DNA of 63,806 bases, from contig CAJJAK010000010.1 of NCBI GenBank assembly GCA_905182165.1, positions 1 to 63,806 of the forward strand. Reading direction: 5' to 3'. The position numbers and the translations under genes were made by a program. Source of the DNA: an uncultured Paracoccaceae bacterium (lineage in GTDB: Bacteria; Pseudomonadota; Alphaproteobacteria; Rhodobacterales; Rhodobacteraceae). This document shows positions 50,180 through 58,877 of the stretch, in pieces. Below the pieces are notes generated by a model that saw only the letters and a list, made by a program, of their open reading frames with translations, ran no database searches and was not told where the DNA came from. How positions within the stretch are numbered: position 1 is the first letter of the stretch; the number at the start of each line of letters is the position of its first letter.

Positions 50180-51981
50180 TGGAACATGTAGAAACTTCTA
50201 ACCGTAGTGTTCAAATGTCTGCAAGAGTGGACCCAATAACAGGCGCTGTTATACAAGGGGCACTTGAAAATATTGCTATTGAAATGGGGCACAAGCTCAT
50301 GCGTATGAGTTACTCAAGCATCATTCGTGAATCTGAAGACTTTGGTGCAGCATTAACTGATGCTGAAGGTAATCAACTTTGTGAATGCAAAATGAGCACA
50401 CCACTACAATCAGGTCCCATCCCAGGATATATACGAGGTATTCAAAGTCGATTTACTGCTCGAGGTGATGTCTTCCGCCCTGGAGACGTTATTATGCATA
50501 ATGATCCTTACGGAGGTGCTTCCCACGGGCCTGATGTCGGTTTCTGTGTCCCTGTATTTGATGGAGAAACACTGCTTGGATTTTCAGTAACAACTGCACA
50601 TCATCTAGATATTGGCGCTCATACACCTGGTAGCGCAGGGATCGTTGATGCAGTAGATACCTACGCTGAAGGCCTGCAGTTTAAGGCGTTGAAGGTTATA
50701 GATCAGGGAGAGCGTAATGAGGCATTATGGCACGTCTTACGAGATAATATACGAATATCAGACCTTGTTGTTGGGGATATGGAAGCCCAGATCGCAGCAG
50801 CCCAAATTGGAGCACAAAGGTTTCTTGATTTAGTTCTTCAATACGGTCGTGATACTGTTGCCGGAGCAAGTCAAGATCTTATGGACTATTCTGAGCGCTT
50901 GATGCGTAAAGGAATAAAAGATATCCCTGATGGTGCTTATAAAGCTTCTACTTTAATTGATGGTTATCTGGATGATCCTGAACCCTCTAGGCGTGACCTG
51001 ACGATTGCTGTCACAATCACGGTAAAAGGTGATGAAATAACAGTTGATCTTGATGGAACTGCACCACAAATTGACGACAGACCAATTAATATGCCTTTTG
51101 AAGGTACTGTGGATTGTGCTATCTGGCTGACCTTGCGTTCAATCTTATTAGACAGTGCAATATATGGCCCCATCCCACAAAATAGTGGTTTGATTAGACC
51201 TATTAAGATCATTGCACCAAAAGGTTGTCTAGCAAACCCAATTTTTCCTGCTCCCGTAATTGCTAGGTTCTGCGCGGGAAATGCTATTGCTGATACTGTG
51301 ATGAAGGCTATGGGTCCGGCAGTACCGCGCCAGATTAGTGCTGGGATTGGCAATTTAACGGTTATTGCATTCAGTGGATATTCTGAAGGTAACCAATGGG
51401 TTCATATGGAAATTTTTGAAGGTAGCTATGGTGGACGCTTTGGGCTCGATGGCATGGACACCGTAGACACATTATACGCTAATACTAGGAACAATCCAAT
51501 AGAAGATATAGAATCCCACTTACCATTGCGTGTAAATCGTTACGAGCTCCGTGAAGAGGTGGTTGCTGCTGGGCGCTGGCGTGGAGGCATTGGGTCGGTC
51601 CATGAATTTGTATATCTTCAGGATGGTGGTTTTTCAGTTGAAGGTGATGGACATAAATATAAACCATGGGGATTTGTTGGTGGCGAAAAAGGGCATCCTA
51701 GTAAATTGATTCAAGTCTATGAAACGGGTGAAAGCCTCTCACTCCCCTCGAAAGTACCTTATAAAAAGGCAAAAGCGGGGGATCGGTTGATATCGTTTGG
51801 TCCAAGTGGCGGCGGTTATGGTGATCCCTTCACACGTTCACCAGAAAGTGTTCTGGATAATGTACTTGATGGCTTATTATCAAAAGAAATTGCTCGTTTG
51901 AGTTATGGTGTGATTATAGTTGGAGGGCAGGTTGATAAAGATCAAACCGAACTGTTGAGAAGGAACAGAATTAAAAACTAG
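50179..51981 (+). CDS. hyuB: Hydantoinase/oxoprolinase subunit HyuB
   Basis: This is the B subunit (600 aa) of the same enzyme. Typical blocks are MRMSYSSIIRESEDFGAALTD, GDVIMHNDPYGGASHGPDVG with the metal-site region, and HHLDIGAHTPGS. The C-terminus ends in FGPSGGGYGDPFTRSPESVL. The ATG at 50179 overlaps the hyuA stop and follows AAGGGAG; a TTG at 50176 is not needed. Frame and length are intact. Confidence 0.93.
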   Translation: MEHVETSNRSVQMSARVDPITGAVIQGALENIAIEMGHKLMRMSYSSIIRESEDFGAALTDAEGNQLCECKMSTPLQSGPIPGYIRGIQSRFTARGDVFRPGDVIMHNDPYGGASHGPDVGFCVPVFDGETLLGFSVTTAHHLDIGAHTPGSAGIVDAVDTYAEGLQFKALKVIDQGERNEALWHVLRDNIRISDLVVGDMEAQIAAAQIGAQRFLDLVLQYGRDTVAGASQDLMDYSERLMRKGIKDIPDGAYKASTLIDGYLDDPEPSRRDLTIAVTITVKGDEITVDLDGTAPQIDDRPINMPFEGTVDCAIWLTLRSILLDSAIYGPIPQNSGLIRPIKIIAPKGCLANPIFPAPVIARFCAGNAIADTVMKAMGPAVPRQISAGIGNLTVIAFSGYSEGNQWVHMEIFEGSYGGRFGLDGMDTVDTLYANTRNNPIEDIESHLPLRVNRYELREEVVAAGRWRGGIGSVHEFVYLQDGGFSVEGDGHKYKPWGFVGGEKGHPSKLIQVYETGESLSLPSKVPYKKAKAGDRLISFGPSGGGYGDPFTRSPESVLDNVLDGLLSKEIARLSYGVIIVGGQVDKDQTELLRRNRIKN

Positions 51982-52036
51982 TAAAGCTTTAATTTGTAAT
52001 TTTTAATAAATAAATTGCCAACAGAAAGGTCAACGG

Positions 52037-53278
52037 ATGCCCAAATCTCCTGTCCAAATAAATTCAGATGAAGTTGCGGATTTTTTAAAACAATTGTCAG
52101 AAATTGGAGCGACTAAAAAAAACGGTATGTCCAGACTTGCTTACTCACCTGAATGGGTTGGTGCAATGGACCTTTGTAGTGACTGGGCCAAAAAAGCAGG
52201 GTTAGAGGTTAGAACGGATGCTGTTGGCAATTTATGGGCTCGCCTCAAAGGATTAGATGACACCTCATCGATTGTTACGGGCTCTCATATTGACAGTCAG
52301 CATAATGGTGGATGCTTTGATGGTGCTCTCGGAGCAATTGGTGGAATTCTTGCCTTAAAAGCTATTCGCAATCAGTTTGGTGTGCCAAAAAAAACTTTAG
52401 AGGCAGTCGTGCTTTGTGAGGAAGAAGCTAGCCGGTTTCCATCTGCTGGTTTTTGGGGGTCACGAGCCATAGTTGGGAAAATTTCTAAAAATGATCTTGA
52501 AACAGTTAAAACTTTTGATGGTGAACCAATATCTGATATTATGCGTGAAATTAATCTAAATCCTGATGATATTCCCAAAGCCAAACGAAATGATATTGAT
52601 GTGTTTATTGAACTGCATATTGAACAAGGTCCAATACTTGAAGATGCTGGAATACCTGTTGCTATAGTTAATGCAATCACAGGAGTGGCCCATTTTGAAA
52701 TCACTTTAAGTGGTTCACAAAACCATGCAGGTGCATTTCCAATGGATCTGCGTCGAGATCCAATGGCTGGTTTTGCTGAAATCACTACTAAGCTAATAGA
52801 CCATGCGCATCGACTGGGTCGCCCAGCTGTTACCACAGTTGGACGTTGTCAAGTGGATCCGGGAGGACCTGCAGTAATTCCAAGTAAAGTAACATTCTCT
52901 ATTGATGCACGCCATCCCAATGTTGCTTTAAGGAAGGAACTTTATAAAGTTCATCGTAATATTATTAAAGAAGTGGCAACACGCCGTAACTTAAAATATT
53001 CAATTAAGAAAATGATTGATTTGGAACCCTGTCAAAGTGATCCAGAATTAGTTTCTACATTAAAATTAGCTGCTAAATCTCAAGGCATAGATGCGTTAAT
53101 TATGCCTAGTGGTGCAGGGCATGACACACAGCAAATGTCAAAAATTTCCCGGACGGCAATGGTTTTTGTACGAAGTAAAGATGGAAGAAGCCATACTCCA
53201 GAAGAATACTCTTCTCTGAGTGATTGCACGGCCGGCATTCGTGTGCTTGCCGAAGCATTAAAGACACTGGCTTATTAA
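52037..53278 (+). CDS. M20-family N-carbamoyl-amino-acid/allantoate-type amidohydrolase
   Basis: This is an intact 413-aa enzyme of the AmaB/HyuC/AllC group. Metal-site motifs are VTGSHIDSQHNGGCFDGALG (His and Asp, about 85-104), CEEEASRFP, ELHIEQGPILED and the late SHTPEEY. SGSQNHAGAFPM is the dimer-domain substrate loop. It lies 56 bases after hyuB with a GAAAGG ribosome site. In the pathway it would hydrolyse the N-carbamoyl amino acid released by HyuAB, giving amino acid, CO2 and ammonia. A paralogue with broken frames is at 23247. Confidence 0.9.
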   Translation: MPKSPVQINSDEVADFLKQLSEIGATKKNGMSRLAYSPEWVGAMDLCSDWAKKAGLEVRTDAVGNLWARLKGLDDTSSIVTGSHIDSQHNGGCFDGALGAIGGILALKAIRNQFGVPKKTLEAVVLCEEEASRFPSAGFWGSRAIVGKISKNDLETVKTFDGEPISDIMREINLNPDDIPKAKRNDIDVFIELHIEQGPILEDAGIPVAIVNAITGVAHFEITLSGSQNHAGAFPMDLRRDPMAGFAEITTKLIDHAHRLGRPAVTTVGRCQVDPGGPAVIPSKVTFSIDARHPNVALRKELYKVHRNIIKEVATRRNLKYSIKKMIDLEPCQSDPELVSTLKLAAKSQGIDALIMPSGAGHDTQQMSKISRTAMVFVRSKDGRSHTPEEYSSLSDCTAGIRVLAEALKTLAY

Positions 53279-53480
53279 TTTTTTTGTAAAAACACGATAG
53301 ATATAATTTATTTAAATTTATTGATTAAATTAAAAACCTCAAGCTTGAGAATAAGCAGACACGGTTAAATCTTTATATGAATCATACACTTTTTTTGATA
53401 AATGAAAGCGTAACATTATGCTATTGGCATTTCAGATTTACCAACCCACCATTCAGCTTCAGTACGCTATTTGTTAATAC

Positions 53481-54478
53481 TCAAGTCAATCTCTCTTCAC
53501 GGCCACGAACAATTTGGGAAAGCACTACCGCAATCACAAGTGCGCCACCATAAAATAAATCTTGTACAAAGGTGCTAACGCTCATGATGGAGAGGCCTGT
53601 AATACCAGTTACAAGAAAGTAGACACTAATCGTTGTTCCCCAAGGATTAAATCGGCCAGGGAGAATGCTTGTGGCACCAAGAAATGCTGCGGCGAATGCA
53701 GGCAACAAGAAGGTCATCCCAGAACTTGGATCTGCTGTACCAGTAGTGTTTTTAACACCTATTGAAGCACCACCTGATACTGACATTGCACCAGCAAATG
53801 CTGATGTCGTTACAAGCCACTTAAACGTGCCACTTCTCGGCCACGGCCAACATAGAGTAGTCGGCGGCCAAGGGCTGTATATGAAAACACATACCAGATG
53901 ATAGTACACAAAATTAATGCATAATAAAAGCCAAGTGGGACACCAAAAAGACGATGAACAATTACAGCTTCTACTAGGCTGTCCGAGATGCCACTTATAG
54001 TCATCTGGTTGCCTAACCATAAAGTCAAACCATGAGCAAAGGTGCCAACGCCCATTGTTACAATAAGAGAGTTTATGCGAAAATAAACTACTAAAAACCC
54101 ATTTACCGCTCCCATGAGAATCCCAACAACAAGAGTTGCCACTACTGCCATTCCAATTGGCCAGCCATTATTTACGTTCAAGACAGCCAGAACTGTTCCA
54201 GCAAAGGTCAAACCACTAGCTATCGACAAATCATAATCACCCGCTGTTAATGGAATAATTAAACCAAGAGCGAGCACCACGATTACAGATTGGGAACCCA
54301 AAATAATTGAAAAATTTGACCAAGTCAAAAAAGTCTCAGGTCTTAAAGCACCAAATATAGCAATTGTAATAATCCATACTAAAACAAGGGCAGATCGTTC
54401 AAACCAATCAACAAAGATTGCACGTGAAGAAGGTGAAAATAGTTTGTTAAACAACATATTTCTTCTTGATTTCGTCAT
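53481..54478 (-). CDS. Ribose-type ABC transporter permease, frame-interrupted
   Basis: This is an RbsC/BPD_transp_2-family permease of about 332 aa. The first frame has helices plus SQSVIVVLALGLIIPLTAGD, YDLSIASGLTFAG and VNGFLVVYFRINSLIVTMG. The second has SGGASIGVKNTTGTADPSSG, FLLPAFAAAFLGATSILPGR and FVQDLFYGGALVIAVVLSQI. The shift is near 53825, after GREVARLSG. It is the last gene of the transporter operon and converges with the amidohydrolase gene. Confidence 0.85.
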
Positions 54479-54504
54479 TGAGTTATTCCTTGTGAGCTTT
54501 TCTA

Positions 54505-56076
54505 TCAGCTTATGTAACAGGCTTGGGCGATTGATGATTTACTTATCTTATCTCCTGTAAGATGCGCGACCACCTTACCTTTACTGAATATCAGGACACG
54601 GTGACAAATAGCTGTCAGTTGTTCGTAATCTGAACTCGCACATAATATCGCAGCACCAGCATCTGCTACTTGTGTGATTTCTGAAAAAACTTGAGCACGT
54701 GCGCCCACGTCTACACCCTGAGTTGGCTCATCCAGTAAAATGAGACGTGGAGATGTCTGAAACCATTTTGCGAGTAGAGCTTTCTGTTGGTTTCCTCCAC
54801 TTAGAGAGCCAAATAGAAGTTCAGGATCACTAGGGAGCACATTAAACTTCCTTATTAGTTTTTCTGAATTTCGCGTGAGGGTTGAACGCGAAAGCGCCCA
54901 GGAGGAACTCACTAGACTTAGAACTGGTTGACTTATATTTTCAACCACGCTCAGGGTTGAGATTGCACCAGAGGTTAATCGATCACCTGGTATTAGGACG
55001 CACCCCCCCACTAAGGCGTTACTTGGAGAAAGATGCCTTAATTGGTATGATTTTCCATTCAATAATAGTGTGCCTGTAATAGCTGAGGATGCTCCATAAG
55101 CAAGGTACGGTATTTCATCATAGCCAGAACCAATCAAACCAGTGAGGCCAACTATTTCACCAGGGGCAATTTCAATATTAAAATCTTTTACACTTCCACC
55201 AGTAAGTTTGGAAAGACTTATGGACGGAGGGGGTAGTATCTTTGTGGGTGCCCTCATGGCATCTAGGTCGACATGCTGACCAACTATTAACCGAATAATT
55301 TCTGCTTTACTAATTTCGGTTGTTTCAAAGGTTTTCGAAACTTTACCATCACGTAGTACGGTCACCCGCTTTGTAATTTCAAGAACTTCGTCAATATCAT
55401 GTGAGACAAAAACTACGCTAGCACCATCAGTAACTATTTCTCGAATAAGCTTGAAAAGGCTCTGCACGTCGTGTGCGGGAAGGAAAGGCGTTGGCTCATC
55501 AAGAACCAAAAGACCATTGCAAGAATGCTCATCTCGCATTTTTCGAAGCTGGTCTAAACCGCGAATAATTGCAAGTTGAGCTCGTTCAACAGGTGTTAAA
55601 CTAGATACTGCTGAGAGAGGGTCAAGGTTAAGGTCATAACGCTTAAAAATAGAGCGAGCTCGTTGAGCCTCTTTCTGCCAATCTATAAACATAGTTTTAC
55701 TTACAGCTAAGTTTGATAACATTAAATTTTCTAGAACTGTAAGTGATTCCATAAGACCAAGGTTTTGATGGACAAAACTTATGCCATATTCATACAGCGC
55801 TGCCTGATTTATCGGTAGATTAACTTGGCGCCCATTTATTTTAATAAAATTCAAACTGTCGGGAATATGAAACCCAGAAAGAACTTTTATAAGTGTCGAT
55901 TTCCCAGAACCATTTTGACCTAAAAGGCCGTGAACCTCACCCGGATAGATTGATAAACTCACATCATTCAGTGCTTGAACGCCTCCAAAATTCTTAGAGA
56001 GGCGTTCAATCTGTAAAACGGGATCTAAAGTAATGCCCCGTTTTTCTTTCTTTTCTAGAATTATTTGAGTTTCCAA
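54505..56076 (-). CDS. Ribose-type ABC transporter ATP-binding protein (two ABC domains)
   Basis: This is an RbsA/MglA-type duplicated ATPase, 523 aa. The first domain has Walker A GLLGQNGSGKST (about 51-62) and Walker B LLVLDEPT. Its signature (SSLTPVERAQLAII) is degenerate. The second domain has a weak P-loop (GLTGLIGSGYDE) but a full signature SGGNQQKALLAKW and Walker B RLILLDEPTQGVDVG. This asymmetry is normal in the family. Its start overlaps the end of the receptor gene. Confidence 0.92.
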   Translation of the reverse strand: METQIILEKKEKRGITLDPVLQIERLSKNFGGVQALNDVSLSIYPGEVHGLLGQNGSGKSTLIKVLSGFHIPDSLNFIKINGRQVNLPINQAALYEYGISFVHQNLGLMESLTVLENLMLSNLAVSKTMFIDWQKEAQRARSIFKRYDLNLDPLSAVSSLTPVERAQLAIIRGLDQLRKMRDEHSCNGLLVLDEPTPFLPAHDVQSLFKLIREIVTDGASVVFVSHDIDEVLEITKRVTVLRDGKVSKTFETTEISKAEIIRLIVGQHVDLDAMRAPTKILPPPSISLSKLTGGSVKDFNIEIAPGEIVGLTGLIGSGYDEIPYLAYGASSAITGTLLLNGKSYQLRHLSPSNALVGGCVLIPGDRLTSGAISTLSVVENISQPVLSLVSSSWALSRSTLTRNSEKLIRKFNVLPSDPELLFGSLSGGNQQKALLAKWFQTSPRLILLDEPTQGVDVGARAQVFSEITQVADAGAAILCASSDYEQLTAICHRVLIFSKGKVVAHLTGDKISKSSIAQACYIS

Positions 56077-57173
56077 AGTTTACGGTATCCATCAATATAA
56101 GCATCTCCGTAACCCGTTGAAACTTCCGGAGGATTACCAGCTGTATCAGCATTATTCTGATCAAATATTAATAGTGGAATTTTTGCATCACTAACTTCAG
56201 GAAGATCACACAGCATTCGCATCTCAGAGTCAATTATTCCATGAGCTATCCAGTCAAGGTTCTCACCAACGTCCATCTCAATTTTCCCATCTTGGATCAT
56301 CTTTAGAGCAAACGGTGTGCCATTAAAAGTTGCTACCTTAACCTGATCTGATCGACCGGCAATAGTAATTGCAGGTACTACCCAAAGGTTCATAACATCG
56401 TAAATAGGAATTATATAATTAAGCGTCGGATCGGCTGCCAAAGCACCTTGAACTATGGACCCCGTTCTTGTTGCTAAGTCTGGGATGGAGACATTTTTAT
56501 AAACAAAGTTACAGTTTGGACATTTGGAAAATTCTTCTTCAATACCAGACATCATAGATTCTGTTGATAATACATCGTTAATTCCAATCACGAGTGCATT
56601 AGCTTTGCCATCCGTTTTCCAAATAGCCCAATCTGCAAGAAGTGCGCCAGCTCTTTTGTAATCAATTGGCACGCCAGACACACCTTCTGGTAAGATTTGT
56701 TCAAACCCTGTTAGGTGTGAAGCAACTACCTTAATGCCTGCAGCATTTGCCGCCTTCACTTGTGGTGCAAGGAATCGGGGGTCAGCTCCAGCAAGAAGAT
56801 CTATCATGTCATACTTATTATTTATAGCATAATCAAAACCCTGTACCCATTGGGTTGGTTGACCTTGATTTTCCCAAATTTTTAAATCAAAACCAATAGT
56901 CTTTGCAACTTTACTCATAGAATCCCCAATGGTTTTTACAAAAGGAACACCACTTGATGCCGGAATGGAAAGAATTGATTTCCCCTTCATGCATGCCGCT
57001 GCGTCAAAGGCTTCTCCAGGCGCTTCAAATGTAGGAAGCTCGCGGTATGCAGCGAGTTGTTGATTTGCCCTAGTTGCTTCAGGACTTTCAGCAAGAGCTG
57101 CTCCAAATCCTGTTATTTGTGTTGCCACAATAGTGGCGGTTACATATTTAAAAAAAAGTTTTAAAATTCTCAT
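56061..57173 (-). CDS. Ribose-type ABC transporter substrate-binding protein
   Basis: This is a periplasmic binding protein of the RbsB-like group, 370 aa, with a signal peptide (about 1-28, ending AALAE). It shows KSILSIPASSGVPFVKTIGD, NNKYDMIDLLAGADPRFLAP and ALVIGINDVLSTESMMSGIEEEF. It has an AAAGGGAG ribosome site. It is first in the transporter operon, and the right leader repeat lies 133 bases upstream. The ligand is probably a hydantoin, carbamoyl compound or related ureide, from the shared leader with hyuABC; a sugar is the family default. Confidence 0.85.
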   Translation of the reverse strand: MRILKLFFKYVTATIVATQITGFGAALAESPEATRANQQLAAYRELPTFEAPGEAFDAAACMKGKSILSIPASSGVPFVKTIGDSMSKVAKTIGFDLKIWENQGQPTQWVQGFDYAINNKYDMIDLLAGADPRFLAPQVKAANAAGIKVVASHLTGFEQILPEGVSGVPIDYKRAGALLADWAIWKTDGKANALVIGINDVLSTESMMSGIEEEFSKCPNCNFVYKNVSIPDLATRTGSIVQGALAADPTLNYIIPIYDVMNLWVVPAITIAGRSDQVKVATFNGTPFALKMIQDGKIEMDVGENLDWIAHGIIDSEMRMLCDLPEVSDAKIPLLIFDQNNADTAGNPPEVSTGYGDAYIDGYRKLWKLK

Positions 57174-57401
57174 GACATCTCCCTTTCATTTCGATGCTAT
57201 CTATTCAAAATCGCCCTATTAAAGACAAATTTGTAAAATAGATTTTGACAGCAACAAAATAGTTTCAATAAATAATATTAATAACTTCATCCGACTCATT
57301 CAGACTTATTCATTTTCTAATAATTTGTGGAAAATGTGACGTAGAATTAAAACCCGTTACATTTTGGATTTAGTAACTTTATCAAATTTTATAATTCGCA
57401 C

Positions 57402-57440
57402 AAAAAAAGGCCAAGCGAATATTATTTCCACTAAGGCCTT
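57402..57440 (-). terminator. Conditional intrinsic terminator before the transporter operon
   Basis: Same structure as at 47800-47838, on the minus strand: AAGGCC/GGCCTT outer stem, AGTGGA/TTCGCT inner stem and seven T (57408-57402). No monooxygenase gene reads into it here, so its likely purpose is control of the transporter genes. Confidence 0.78.
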
Positions 57441-57476
57441 ATTGCCTTTGATTGAACAGGCTACGGTGCCTATGCA
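57433..57476 (-). ncRNA. ANTAR-type antiterminator leader, right copy (hairpins P1 and P2)
   Basis: This has the same two hairpins as the left copy, read on the minus strand: P1 57476-57453 with hexaloop ACCGTA, and P2 57448-57433 with hexaloop AATAAG. The only base change between repeats (57455) turns one lower-stem pair of P1 into a C-U mismatch, leaving six loop-proximal pairs and two at the base. This copy may therefore bind the regulator slightly less well. The gene for the predicted regulator starts 357 bases beyond the repeat. Confidence 0.73.
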
Positions 57477-57482
57477 GGTTTG

Positions 57483-57510
57483 ATGTTAAACAAGCTTCTT
57501 TTTTTGTCAA
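57483..57510 (-). promoter_or_regulatory. Predicted sigma70 promoter of the transporter operon leader
   Basis: On the minus strand this is the identical TTGACA (57510-57505), 16-base spacer and TAACAT (57488-57483) as in the left repeat. It would drive the leader and the receptor-ATPase-permease genes. Confidence 0.65.
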
Positions 57511-57616
57511 GCTAGTCTTTAAGACTAAACCTGCCTAAGGCATCGTTTGCCAGTTTTCTTGTTAGATCCGCGGCTCTTAAAGCAACTATCAAATTTTACT
57601 AAGAGTTTATTTCATA

Positions 57617-57647
57617 ATACGAATTTCGTATTTGACCTAGGGTCAAA
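57617..57647. promoter_or_regulatory. Two adjoining perfect dyads upstream of the ANTAR gene
   Basis: ATACGAATTTCGTAT (57617-57631) is a perfect 7+1+7 dyad. TTTGACC-TAG-GGTCAAA (57631-57647) is a perfect 7+3+7 dyad sharing its first T. They lie just outside the right repeat, 279 bases before the ANTAR gene. They could be operators for an unlinked regulator of the ANTAR gene. Spacing does not fit an FNR/CRP box (5 rather than 4 central bases). Confidence 0.5.
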
Positions 57648-57925
57648 TTACTTTTTATGAAGAAAAAACCGCAATTTTCTTAATTTTTAAAAAAAGCTTG
57701 CGAATTTCATACTTTAAGCGTTAATATAAAATATGTTAATAGCTGGCTAAGTGAAAATTATTTAGATGGCTTTCAAATGATGGAAGAATTTTACAATTAT
57801 AGGATTGTCTGGGGAAAAAGTTTTGTATTAAGTTTACGTTAATTAGTCGTCATAATAATAAAATATAAAGTTTATTCCTAAAGAAGCTTTGAAGAATAAA
57901 ATATTTTTTAGAATAGTCACTTGAT

Positions 57926-58567
57926 ATGAAGCTAATTAATCATAAAAAAAATAAAAAAGTGAATTCAAAAGCACCTATGATTATTAATGATCTTAGGTCA
58001 CTGACAGTGCTGATCGTTTATCCTAAAAGTATAGAAGGTGAGGAGCTTTGGGAACATTTAACGAGGATAGGCTGTCAAATTCAAACTTGTTGGCCACCTC
58101 CTATAGAAATTCCTAAAAATATAGATATAGTATTTTTGTTTGTTAGACCAATTGTTGAAGGGGAATACACATTCAATTGGAACACAGAAAAACCTCCAGC
58201 TATACTTATAGGCATAGTTGATTATGAAAATCCTACTATGTTAGAGACAATTTTATCATTGCAGGCTCAAGCAGTTATTGGTTTGCCCCTAAAACCCTTT
58301 GGGATACTCGCAAATATTATGCTAAGTGTAACGAACCATAGGCGAGAGATTAAAATTAGTGATAGGCTAGCTAGAGTAAATTCGAAAATGAAAGCCTATA
58401 GGGAGATTGATAAAGCGAAGTTATTTTTGATGCATTCAAGAAATATCACCGAGGATAGCGCATACGAGTTTATAAGAGAGCAAGCGATGAATAAGCGAAC
58501 AACTATTGAAGCGATTTCGGTGGCAATTATAAGTGCTAATGAGCTATTAAATGTACCCTTAAGGTAG
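57926..58567 (+). CDS. AmiR/NasT-like ANTAR-domain RNA-binding antiterminator
   Basis: This is a 213-aa protein. The N-terminal receiver-like domain (about 25-135) begins LTVLIVYPKS and keeps the Lys-Pro of LPLKPFGIL, but the phosphate-accepting Asp position reads DIVFLFV, so it is a pseudoreceiver as in AmiR. A coiled-coil follows (about 140-160). The ANTAR domain (about 162-210) shows AKLFLMHSRNITEDSAYEFI, REQAMNKRTTIEAIS and an aromatic/hydrophobic pattern typical of the three-helix RNA-binding fold. The neighbouring hexaloop leaders are its probable targets. No ribosome site is clear; ATG 57977 is an alternative start. Confidence 0.85.
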   Translation: MKLINHKKNKKVNSKAPMIINDLRSLTVLIVYPKSIEGEELWEHLTRIGCQIQTCWPPPIEIPKNIDIVFLFVRPIVEGEYTFNWNTEKPPAILIGIVDYENPTMLETILSLQAQAVIGLPLKPFGILANIMLSVTNHRREIKISDRLARVNSKMKAYREIDKAKLFLMHSRNITEDSAYEFIREQAMNKRTTIEAISVAIISANELLNVPLR

Positions 58568-58877
58568 AAAATTAGCCTGGTAACTTTTACATACAGAAAA
58601 TATTGATAAATATATAAAATATTATTATATGAAAATATTAGTTTAGCTCAATCTGTAGAATTTACTTCCCATTAAAAATTTATAAGTCATTTTATTAATT
58701 CAACAGATAATAGATAAATTGAATAAATACTCTAAATACTTAAAAGATCTTAGAAATTCAAGACAATGAAATAGTTTATAAAAATTATTAATGGATTAAT
58801 GTTACGTCTAGTAATACCTTAGATCAAATCTATAAGAGTACTGATAATACGATCTAGTTAACTAAGAAAGAAATTGA
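58568..58877. other. Intergenic region upstream of purF
   Basis: This is 310 bases of very AT-rich DNA with no coding text. It presumably carries the purF promoter. No riboswitch-like conserved core was recognised. Confidence 0.45.

Larger units (their letters stand above)
57306..57569 (-). repeat. 264-bp inverted repeat, right copy
   Basis: This is the reverse complement of 47671-47934 with a single difference at 57455. It lies upstream of the transporter operon and points into it, as the left copy points into hyuABC. It carries the last 58 bases of the nitronate monooxygenase gene with no gene around them, so it is the derived copy. Confidence 0.95.

Noticed and set aside
47671..57569. Composite transposon or insertion sequence bounded by inverted repeats
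   Set aside because: No transposase gene, no target-site duplication at the borders, and the repeats consist of a gene end plus promoter and leader.
57631..57647. FNR/FixK box (TTGAC...GTCAA)
   Set aside because: The half-sites are separated by five bases instead of four, and it sits inside a longer perfect palindrome.
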